A DNA stretch of 64,000 bases from Ligula intestinalis. Lineage: Eukaryota > Platyhelminthes > Cestoda > Diphyllobothriidea > Diphyllobothriidae. Both the position numbers and the translations under genes were made by a program. Position 1 is the stretch's first letter; every line of letters begins with the position of its first letter. Below, piece by piece: positions 36,201 through 48,200 of the stretch. Under the pieces are notes generated by a model. That model was not told the DNA's origin. It made no database searches and worked only from the letters and a program-made list of their open reading frames with translations. The stretch lies in assembly GCA_036362985.1 (NCBI GenBank), contig JAYGXS010000004.1, positions 33,725,007-33,789,006 of the forward strand, in the 5' to 3' direction.

Positions 36201-39200
36201 TGAAAGGCGACTTGTGTAAGTCAGTGACGATGGAATAGGAGGCTGCTTGATAAGTATCGGCTAATTTAATTGGCATTATTTAACTCGGTTCATTTGATTG
36301 ACTGATTTTCAGGACACAAAAAATTCCGTTCTCATATATTGGATCACTCAGTTGTCCACGTACGTGCATTGCCTAAAGTGGCTTCACACTAGTCGCTTAC
36401 GCGCCACTCCTATGCATTCACAGGTACGCATACGAGTTTAAACCGAAACTTCCGTTCTGCAAGCTGATCTAGTCACCAATTTGACGCGAGTGTTTCTGCA
36501 CATTTTAGCCTAATATATCCCACCGCCGATTAAAATCCACCTGCTGACTAAGCCAATTGCAGTTTTTCGACAACAAAGGTAATGGCGCAAGTACTAGAAT
36601 TGCAGTGTGGGTTGAAACTCGTGCTAACTCATTTGCTAAGGATTGATAGTCGCTTGGGAACGAAAAAACTCACCTTCCGCTTTATAATCAAGAATTTTTC
36701 ACGATAGTTAATTACTTTGAGGCACCGTTCTAAGCTTTTGAATGTAAAAAAGGGCGCCCGAATATATGCTAATATTTTGCGAAATCGATTAGCCTTCTGC
36801 CTGTTCTGAGTATAGATTGCGTTTTAGCGGAAACTGTATTTTACAAAAAGTATCTTGCCACATACTGTAGGTTTATGGAGATTGCTTCTTCCCTTCGCGC
36901 GCAAGATACAATGTATACATTTTTTGTGTACGGTCCAGAATCTTTCATGCGGTAAAACGCAATGTGACAAAAACAATTTTTAGTGCATTTTATGGCAAAA
37001 CTTCAGAAATTGACAAAAACCTGTTTAAAACAGAAATCTTTCCTTGTTTATGGAAAACAGTGCGATTCCTGAAACTTATCTTAACCTGATTTTAATTAAC
37101 TCAAAACTGAATTTTCCAGTTCTAGAAGGATGCATTTAAACTTTTCTTGCTTGTATTGGTGATCTCTTATAAACGCACAACGCATAAACATGATTCTGTT
37201 TGGCATAGGCAATTTGTTTGATATCCGGCAACCTCCAACTTCTCCGAAATTCTGCTAGTCTCCCCTCAATAACCTCAATTAAAAAGGCCATTTTCTCCTA
37301 CAGAAAAGCGTTCTCAGGGTCGAATTCACTCATAGGATCAAAATAAGGAGGCCAACTGAATGCTAAAATTACCATCTCCAATTTTGATCACGACCTTGCA
37401 TGAGTTAGCTATTCTACTGTAGTAGTATTCTGACTTTTGGTCGATTGTCTTTTGGCATGCATGAACTTGATGCATTTTGTGAATATAACGTTCAAGACGG
37501 GAAACATCTTATTACGTCCGCGGGAGCTCAAGTCATAGTTTGTTATGCCTGAGGGGAGTACTTCAATTTTTGAGAAGGTAGGCCTGGGGGCTTGTTAGAA
37601 ACTAATGGATTAATCCGTTTGGCCTACTGTCATTACCTGTACCTTTGCTACCTACAAAGGACGGCCCTACTACTCTGTGGGCACCCTAGACTTCTGAATA
37701 GTATCGCGGAACCTCCTGTAAATTTGTTTTCGTGCAGGGGGCAGCGGTGCTACAAAAATATAGAGATCAGGAAATATTTTGGGCTGCTGCACTGGGATGC
37801 GCGTTTCGAAATACCTGAATAAGAGTTCTGTTAACATGGTTTGGAGAATTCCCGACTTTCATCAACGTAAGACTAGGTTTTCCAGTTCTGAAAGGGGTAT
37901 ATTTTAATATTTTCTTGCTTAACTAGTGATCTCCTATAGCAAAACAAATAAAAATAAAGGGTTTCATTCTGTCATAGACAATTTTTTCGTTATCCGGCAA
38001 CATCCAATTTCGCCAGATTTCTTTACTAAAAGGTTTTGTTTGGAATCAAATCAACTCACCAGATCAAAATAACGTGACCAACTCTATGCTAAAACTACCA
38101 ACTCCAATTTCTATCAAGACTTTGCATGATTTAGCCCACCTACTACTGTGTATGTCGCGGCGTTTTGTACCCCGTTGCATTCTTTGCATTACAGGCCCCA
38201 AGCCGTCCCAAGAGCATGTCGCTGTTGGCGGCCTTTGGTATGCTCCAGTTCACCTCCTCGGCTTCCGCCACCGCTGCTACTGCTGCTGCCTCCTCTGCGC
38301 CAGTCACATCCGCAACCGCCTCTTGGCGACATCGTTCCCTGCTGCCGGCTGCCGGCGCAGCCTCTGCTTCCAGCAGCAGCGGCAGTCGCTCCTTCACTAC
38401 CACCAAGAATGATCACTCTTCATTGAAGCTGCACCAAGCCACCACCTCGCACGCCTCAAAGTGTGGCAAGAGCCAACATCAGTCCCAGCAACAGCAACAA
38501 CACCATCATCATCACTACCGCGGCGGTGGCGGTAGCAGCAGCAGCAGTCACAGCGTTGCCCATCACCGCTTTTTTGCTCCCACCGATTTGGACAGTCGGC
38601 TGACGCCCGTCTTCTACGTCAATGGTTATCGTATTCCATCCAACATGCCACTCTACCAGGCTGTACGTCGTTACAGTGATGTAATCCAGCAAAAGGTGTC
38701 TGCCCTCCAAACTGATGCCTTCTACTCCATGTCTGAACAGAGCAAGGAAGATGAAGTACGTTGACGTTCTGTCGGGCAACATTTTCTGGCATGAGTCTAC
38801 GGTTGTTTTTTCGGTTTGTCAGAAAATATACCCAGCCCCTTCGGACAGTCGGCTAATGCGTAGAAAAGGACATAATGTAAGAGAGAGAGAGAGAGAAAGC
38901 GCTAGGCCGACACGGAAGAATCCATCCCCAAATCACTATCTGACGCGTTTCAGACTGTCAGGTTGTGCTAAAAGTCGTCGCTTGGGATATTTTCAATTGG
39001 ATGAAGAATAAGTGTTGTCGGGCACCGGATCAACTTGTTTATTGTCCTGAGCTTTCGGGTTCTTGTGAGAATCCATCATCAGAGATAAAAGCGTCAACGA
39101 AGAACAAGCAACAGTTATCGGGGGCAGGAGCCAATCAACCCTTACAGGAGGTGGAAGGGGGGAGGGGACTCATAGATCACAAGTGTCGGCCGTGTGGATG

Positions 39201-42200
39201 TGCCTGCAAAGGGCGATGTATGCGTGCGCCAGCTCCTTGAGTTGTCATCCGGGCCTAGCACAATGAACAAATTGATCCGGTGCTCGACAGCACTTCTTCC
39301 TCATCCATGCAAATACCTGGAACGCGAAGGTTTGCATTCAGACTGCCAGCTAACAGGGTAACCTGACCCGTGACAGGACTCCGAGTCGGGCTGCAATAGC
39401 AGCTGGTTAATTTACGCTTAGTGCGTGTGGGAAATACAATCCGCACCCGAGGTTTTGTTTGGCACGCGTAGGTGGGCTACTTAGTTCAGTCACCGCGCCC
39501 TCGCCACTGTCTTCTCCTTGGCTCAGGGTGGATGAGATACAATAGACTGCGCCAGATGCTGCGCAGTCTGCCGGTGTTGCGGCCACTCTGCGGGTCCCGC
39601 AGTGCATCGCGGCATCGCTTGCGATGGTCTAACTGTTTAGTGCTGCGATTGGGTGTGGTTCACATCTGTTTATGAATTATTTTTCATCTGAGGTCGACTC
39701 ATATAATGCTGCCGGAAATTAATTCTGTGCCTGTGAAGTAACCTTACACAGGAACTGTAGCGATCGAATTTTAGGCAACTGAGTGGTACCCAGTTAAATT
39801 TTACCCAATCCAGTTTTGGAGATTAAATGTAGTCGCAAATAGCGCTGTCACTTGAGCTGGCTGCATCTGGGTCAGCAACTTCAAGTGAACAAAAGCCTGG
39901 GAAAGGATCATATTTGGCGTAGTTGACAGTTCCTGGCGTTTCATTTTCCACTTTCGTGTCTACCTGGTTAACTATTTCTAAGTTTGGGTTGTGGCGATCG
40001 GTCGGGGTGTGTGTGTGTTTGCCGCGAACATACTAGCATTGTATCGGCTAATTCGTCTGTGTGTATTGATCGTCCCCAGAGTTTTGCTCCAAGACGCGGT
40101 CCAAACATCCGTTTCCAGCCTGCTGGTTGGCTGGCTAGTAGCCCTTGTTGGATCAGGAGTCCCGGCGGTGAGGAAGGGAAGTCGGAGCAGCATGGTCAAG
40201 AGGGGCTGCTCCGTCGTCGAAAACAGAGATGGAGAGGAGGGGAGATAGATCCACCGTAGGGAGGTTTGGTGTAGCAGACCTTGGCCACCGTATGGGCGGG
40301 TGGGAACGCGGTTGAAGACGCGTCTGGTGTGATTCCCCAGTCTGCTGGTAGACACGACTTGAGGGTAAATTCGTGCATCCTTGGTCGTGGGTCATCGGTG
40401 CGGAGCCTATGGCTCACTGGCAGCGCGTTTGCCTCACGTTCATCTGAGCCCGACGTTAGACTGCGGGTACTCCGAACAGTGAAGATTGAAATCTGACTGA
40501 TTGATGACGGTAGCGGCGAATAAACCATAAGTGGTCATCCCAGTCCGTCTCCATCTTGGGTTTGGTAATGTATAAACCCTTTTAAAATCAGTTTATACCG
40601 TCAAGCTCAAGATTGCACAGTCTGTCACGTTTATTTCAGGTAGCCTAGGCTAATCCTCTTTTCCACCCCTACAGATAAATACTTGCATGTGGAAGTACAT
40701 GCACACCATACACTATCGTCTGGAAGCCACATCGACTGCTGATTCTACCCCGCAGTGTTGGCCTGAGACGAAGGGTTCCACCTCGTATTGTCCACTTTCC
40801 TTCTGCACCGCTCCCACCGCCGCGGCATCCTCCTCTTCCTCCAACCGCAAATTCGGCACCTCCAAACTTTCCCCCACCTCTCTCTCCGCTGCCATCAACT
40901 GCCTCAAACGACCTCGACGCATCGGTGACCCGAACACTGGCAACAACACCACCACCACCACCAGCCCTTCCGACTCGGTCCCCTCACCTGATCCCTCAGC
41001 CCTCTCACCGCACAACGGCGCCGACTCCGCATCAGCGGTGGGACTCGCTAGTTCCCCGGTCCCCATCTGCAGGGAATCTCTCCTCTTCTCACACTTCTCG
41101 TCCCGACTCTGGCCTTGTTGCGTCTCCGGGCCGGCTGCTACGTCCGAACGCTCACCAGCCAGTGCTATGGAGGACGAGTGTCTCAACACCGTCCTAGTTC
41201 TGTTGCGTATCTTCAACGCAATTAGCGAGTTTGGTAACACGCTGGATGACCTCCTCCAACCCCACCCAATTCTGCAACCGGTTAGTGATTTCATAGTCTC
41301 CTTCACCTTCAATGTTACTGTTCTCTCTGAGAAAATATGTAAAACACAGACGGTAATATGCGGCTCGGAATGTGGTTGGTGCCCTCATTGTCACCAAGCG
41401 GGATGGTGTGTTAACGTTGCAAAATTACGACGATACCATCTTTCCGGGATTTCAATTTAAGATGTAGAAGAAAGGCATGAGATAGCCGAGCACAAGACAG
41501 CAGTGAAGAAGAACGGAGGCAGCCCACAAATCATAGTTATTTCCTATTCGGCATTGGTCAGAGTAATTAGCCGAGGAACATTGCTCCCGGTGATAGTACT
41601 GAATGGCCGAATTGCTGCGCAACTAGCGCCGGTAGCCATTGCTGGTGAGAAAATCGTAGCAGTTTTTTTGATTAAGACTCGGCAATGAAACTGTTATTGC
41701 GGTGGATGTGTCCATGTGCAGTGGTTGTGTGGACTGCCGCGTCGGTTATTGCAAAATTTCGGCGGCTCTGTTGTGACAGTCAGCTGCTCATGTGGACCCG
41801 ACCTGTGAATGCTCTGTCCCCCAGGTGTTGTTTACCCCTGTTTCAATTTTTTCGGGCTACAACATTCGTATATTTCGTATGATCTTAAACTCCTGAGATC
41901 TTTATTGGACCCAATGAATATCCCCAAATATATAAAAGTTCGCTTTATTAATGGGATCACAAGATATTGTATTGCGTTCAAGGGATGGACAAAAGTCCAC
42001 TATAAACCTTTTCGTTGGAAGTAGTGCCTTGTTGTAAGACGAGATATAAATAAGCGGGATGTTGTTTTTTCGAAATGCAGTTCTATGATACGACTGACGT
42101 TTTAACCTGCGGTTCAGGTAGTTACACGATTATATTCATTTTGCTGAGAACTATTAACCTCCTAGAGCATATCCAACTCATTTGGTATGAATTCCCACAC

Positions 42201-45200
42201 TGCTTATGGATACGATGGTTTGTCTCACCCCTGTCCAAAGGGATTTTACCTATGACGCACTTTAACTTAACCAATCAGCCGACCAACTGTGTGGTGTCGA
42301 CCTGGCGTCCGGCCGCAGTGTTAACGTGCCGCACTTTCGTATCCTTTCCACAGCCATGATCACTCGATCTCTTTTCCACACTCACGGCACGCCCTCTCTG
42401 GACGCTGCCGGGAAACCATTTGCTTGCATTCCTTAGCAGCCACATCACTCTTCCCCCCCAACCACTTGTTTCACCTTTTAGGATCAGTTCCGCAGCCATA
42501 AACTATCGGCCAAGGCCTCTCGCCAGCTCCAGGATGTTTTCTCCGTCCTCGCGGGAAACCTACCCGATTGGTTGGTCCAGCTCATGTCCACATGCCCCTT
42601 CCTCTTCCCCTTCTCCATCCGCCAGACCTTCTTCTACGTGCACAACTTTGACCGCGAACGCACAATCCTGCACTTACAGGTGGGCAGTGGGATGTTTTTT
42701 TAATTAAAGACTACAGTCTAAGCCAATTTTTCCGGTAACACCCTTGATCTGCATGCTCTATTTCTCCATTTCCTGTGACAGGACTCCACCGCCAACGGTG
42801 GCTCCGATTCAGACACCTCCTTCCTCTCGCCGTCCACGTCCTCCTCGCCTTTTGGTAATCTGGTGGCCGCACCCTCGTTCTCCGGTTTCAACTCGCACCA
42901 ATTACCCTTATCCGTTCCCCCGGGCTCGGCTCTCCAATTGCTTGCGGACGTTGACACTGGTGGATGTGGCGGTGGCAGTGCCTCCGTGATCTCCCTTCTC
43001 ACCTCCTCCCTGCTCGGCTCTACCACTGCATCTTCGCCAATACTCCTCCTGGGTTCACCCTCCTCATCAGAGACCGCGGTTGACGATGGCAACGCTGCCC
43101 TGGAGAGTTTACTAGAGTCAGCCGCCGCGTCCTCATCTATCGCCGGTGGTGGCGGTAGTATCGGTAGTCAACTCCAGCGCCATAAGGTTACCGTAGCACG
43201 CGATGCGAAGCGCCTTTTCCGACAGGCTGAAGCGACCTTTAACGAGCTGAAGGCCTCCCGCGCTGTCCTCGAGATCGCCTTTGACGGCGAAGTTGGTTTC
43301 GGTCTTGGGCCGACTCTGGAGTTCTACACGCTGATCAGCCATCACCTCATGACTGCGAGTTTGAACCTCTGGCATGGCCATGATGCTACCAGTGATGGCC
43401 ACATTATTCCACCGCCTTCGGGTCTTTATCCTCGACCGTTGGCGAAGAATGCTCGCTCTTCGGTTGTGCGTGAAGTAAGTTACAGTTCTCAGAACCATTA
43501 GCAGTTCCGAGAATTTTCATTTCCTATACTCACGGGTGACTTGTGTAAGATTACAAACCTTTTGCTGCTATCGCGTTCTACTTGATTGTCGTTTATGCTC
43601 AACCTGAGTGGACTGACACACACCCGCCATTTCCCTACCGCATGGCAGAGTACTGACGTTCATTTTTTTCAAACTCCTGCCAAGTGTTGTGAAACACCGT
43701 CTGCGAATTCTTCGCGTCAGTAGTTAGTGTAACATACGACAGGAGAAATTTGGAGTTGTCATTTCTGGCATATCAAACAGCCGCCCCCTCTTTATAAACC
43801 TGAGATCTACCCTACTTACGGCATCATTTTAGTCATGCAGATACGCAGTCGGCCATGTGCATAGTTTTGTCCTGCAGGTGCGCCTGCTGTTGGCCATTTA
43901 AATATGGGCGTTGACACCTACTTTGTGAACAACAATGTTCCTGAAAGGATCAATATTCCGCTAAAGTGTACTACAACCAAAACCAAAGGCAGCAAACTTA
44001 CGCAACCGATGGACAGAGTTTTTCTTTAGATTGGGCGAATAAATATTCTCGCATCTTTCCATAGATACAAAGCGAAGTCTTGGTAAAGCAAATCAAACAC
44101 AAAGCAAGGCAAATAAACACCTGCTCCCAGAGAACGCTTTACCGTCTTCTATTCAATTACCTGGACCTCACATCTTTTCGACTATTCAAATATATATATA
44201 TATATGTAATTGATTAAAAAGTAAAGTTTTTTAGGAACGAATAACTTTTATTTGAGCCTGATCCACCAGTTCGCAGTCCGAAAAACAGTTAACTTACATT
44301 GACACCTAAAAAAGTGTATATGGTTGACTAGACTGTAAGCCAATGAGCGTCAGCTGCGTTTTATTATCCCGTCCATCTAACCCTGTGTAGTTTTCATCTG
44401 AATCGATATGCCCGTTAATCCATGACCCCAGGTTTTCGTGATCCTTCCAATTTGGGCAGGCACCAATGATTTGTGTTACTTCCTATGCAATTTTGTGTCC
44501 AGTGTGCGCGTGGCAACCTGGTATAGGAGGTCTTGTTTCCTCATCGTTAATTGTATATATCTATATATGCGAACGAGAATGCATGAGGGATAGGAATAAT
44601 TAGCAGGCATTAACAAGAAAACAGGAGACACGCTACAAGGTGGCTAATAAAGGAGAAAGGGAAGATGTTCTTTCTCTGTTTTGACAGCGGTATATCAATT
44701 GAGAGTATTTGAGGTAGCTTCTTTTGCCTCCATCCGTAATCTGTGTGTTCAAGATTTACCTCCACCGCGATTGTTGTTTTACAACAATATAAACTATCCA
44801 ATTTTATCGACGTAAATTGCAATCTGCGGTGGTTATATTTTAATCTTACGTTATATTATTTTCTAATCTCCCACCGGCACTTATCCGTCAGTTTTCGGGA
44901 AGTTGTAGTCAACCTCACGGCAACTTTGCATGACGTGTAAAGCCATCGTACTCTTTTTTAAACGAAATTGACTACTTTGTAGTGGATAATATAGTACTTC
45001 TGTTACTTGTTTTGGAGAGGTTGCACCTTTGAATCTATCCTTTCTGAAAGTTCACGCCTTGCCGATTTTCTTCTCCAGGTCCGTTCCAAATTCTTCTTCC
45101 TCGGTCAACTCATGGCACGCTCTCTGCTCGACTGGCGCCAGCTTGATCTGCCCTTCTCGCTCACCTTCTTCAAGTGGTTCCTCTACGTCTCCGTACCCGA

Positions 45201-48200
45201 GGACCTGAACTTGGCCGCAAATCCTGCAGGTGTCACCGCGGCCGACATCGCTTTTGTAGACCCTGACTTTGCTCGCCACTACCAAAGCCTCATGCGAATG
45301 AACCGACGGCGACAGAACCTGCTTGAGATCCTGTCGCAGCATCATCAGCCGATCCCAGCTGGGCGCACGTTGAGGACGGATGATGGTAGTCACTCGCATC
45401 TTCACCAGAGTCAGTCTCGAGTACGCAAAGAGCTGCAGGTCCTGGATTCGGAAATTGATGACCTCTGCCTATCCTTCGTGCTTCCGGGGTATCAGGTAAG
45501 GCATTTCATTCAGTGTGACAATCTTGCAGCTTCAAGAAGCGTGTATTTGATGCTGGAACTACGGAATTGTTGACCGGGCTCATCGCATGGCTTGTGGATA
45601 GAGGAGTTTGCTTGAAGGAAGGTTATATACGGATTTGTCTGGTACATAGTGACAAGTTAGTTTATGCGTGGAAGAAGTGGGCTGTTTGCCGAAACATTAC
45701 CTTTATTCGCTTGATTTCTTGGATCCTACTCGAACCCACCACCATCATCAATCAGATTAGGTAATTCCTGCACACTTTGAGGCAGTTGCTATGCTACCGC
45801 ATATCTATGACAGTTAACGGCTCCACCTTCATCGAAGATAGTTGCCCTTAGTACGACTTTTACTCGATAGCTAACATTTGAGTCGTTAGTTGCCGAAATT
45901 TACTCACTCTGGTTAGATATTGGCATGATTTTACTGGATGATCTGTTTCACGTATAGAGATGACGGGTTCAAGCGTTAACCTGAAGCGTCAAGTGACTGA
46001 AGTTCTTGTTCTTCTGAAGTGTTTCCTGAGATAGATATCTTCGCTTGCATAGACTTGACTAGGTTGGCGACGGGTTTAGTTGCCCGCATGTTCCAGGCAG
46101 ATTTGCGTACGATTTCAGGGGGAGGAAACGGTATCTATTCCCGGTTCCAAACCCTTACCCAACTGAAGCTTAGCTCGAAGTCCCCTCTACCACCAGTGGC
46201 ACCTATCTCCTTGTCCTATCGTAGAATAAGTGTTGCAAAAATATACGTTGATATAAACTGGGGCCACACGTACGTCAGTTGTCTAAGGTCTTCTCCCACC
46301 CCTGCACTGCAGTCTGTACAAAGTTTAAAACCTTCACAGGTAAACAAAAGTACTGCTGGACGCAATGACAGTCTGAATTTCTAGCTCGTCTGGATTTCTT
46401 GCCTACCATATTCTGCAGTTAGAATGGTTGCACTCATAGAAATTTGGAGTCAAAGTCGCCTATTGCAATTGTGCCGTATTCCACTAGCCCCACCCCACTC
46501 GACCAGCCCTCTGTGCTACTATTGGTCCATTCGTTTTACCCTCCCCCTTCTGAAATCTATATGCAAAAGCCTGTATGCGATCCCTCATGATTTGCACCGG
46601 GACGCCACTCAGGCCGACGTGTGCGTCCATTCTATTGCGTCTCTTTCGGCAAATCCTCCAGTTGCCAGTGCGAATAGTCTAACGCATCCATTATACCTGT
46701 CCATTTTAATTATCTCTTTCTTTCTCCCTCCGACCAGATTGAATTCTGCAAAAATGGCGCACAGACTGCTGTGACGGCCTCGAATCTCTCCGACTACCTG
46801 GCGCAGTGCGCCAACTGGCTGCTGGTGGAAGGCGTGCGTCGGCAGATGTTGGCCGTAATCGAGGGCTTCGATTCGGTCCTGCCGGGAGTACGCACGCAGA
46901 CACTGGCTCGACTCTTCCGCCCCCATGAGTGTGAGGGTCTATTCTGCGGCGCCGAGCACGGACCGCCTGGCCGGCAGACAGCCAGTGGATGGGATGTAGA
47001 GAGTCTGATGAAGTCCTGCCTCTGTGATCATGGCTACACGCTGCAATCGAGGACTATTCAATTTCTCTTTGAGATACTTTCGGAGTTTGATGAGAAACAG
47101 AGGAGACTGTTTGTGCAGTTTACTACCGGCAGTCCTCGCTTACCGGTTGGAGGTAAGAATACCCGTTCGCTTTCCTTTCTGTGCTGCATTCTCATGTGAA
47201 CGAATACTACTACTGGAGGTGTAGAAATGCATTTCTGTGGGGAAATCTCTCTAAGAAGCGACTAACCGGCATTAGCACCATGTTAGCATGTTCATTAACC
47301 ACGGTATGTATGGTTTAAAATGCGTTTTACAGACTTAGGTATGTAAAGCTGGCTTTGACTAATGCTGAGGAATGACGACTGATAAGCTAAAAATGGTTAT
47401 CCTGGTCTCCTTTGTTAGGGTGGCCTAACGAACAGCCTTAGCAAGCAGTTAACTTGCAAGCAAGTAGCTGCGCCTACGGCTATCGATCGGCCTACATGCG
47501 AGCGAACGCATCGTGCAGTCAGTCAATCGATAACTTGAAATTCAAACTAGTCAGCCGTTGAGTCACCAGCCAATCCTAGTGGCGACTATTTCAAGAACGG
47601 AGCTGGTTGGCTCAATGGACATGGTGTTATACGGTTTGTTGTCCTAAATACGTTGTACCCATCACACTCAAGGACTTCTGCTGTTGCACACTTCTTGTCG
47701 TGTTCTTCCTTTGGAGACTCACACAAGGCGTTATTGAGCGGTGATATCTTGGCCTGGGCTTCCGTTACAACATTCTTATCTTTGTCGTCATATGTGTGCA
47801 TGCAGGAAAAGGTTACCGACAAGGAATCGGAGACTGAAATGGTCGTTCGTGGTTTATTAGCCGTCGTCAGGTAGCCTCAGCTAAGCCCAGGCTTTTCGGC
47901 ACCTGAGCCTCGATCTCACGTTCCTTTTCTTGCAAAGCGTTAATAACTCCAACGACCTAGCTATTGCGCCGAGGGTTCTTGGTCCCGTTTTATTATGGTC
48001 ACGTGACTAGTTATTAAAGACTGCGTCAAAAGCTCTACCAGCAAGTTGCGGGTCCGACTTCCAATGGGCTTTGACCTCTGTCACACGTTTGGGGCCTTTC
48101 AGCCTTTCGAAACCATTGGACCAGTGCGTGCCAATTTCTGTCCGCATATGTATATACAATGGTATATAGGTGCTCATTGATCGGTTAGGGAACTCACTCA

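Larger units (their letters stand above)
35337..38194 (+). other. TRIP12 intron with internal duplication
   Basis: 2.9 kb, AT-rich from about 36500. It contains a direct duplication: 37112-37420 and 37877-38150. No coding signal in the rest. Confidence 0.6.
38756..40674 (+). other. TRIP12 intron with repeat fragments
   Basis: Contains hammerhead-like motif copy C (39020-39090), a fragment shared with 14.57 kb (39455-39490), and a tRNA-related repeat fragment at 40385-40560. A short (GA)n run lies at 38881-38896. No host gene. Confidence 0.6.

Noticed and set aside
40713..41312. 199-codon - strand frame
   Set aside because: Antisense shadow of a GC-rich TRIP12 exon.
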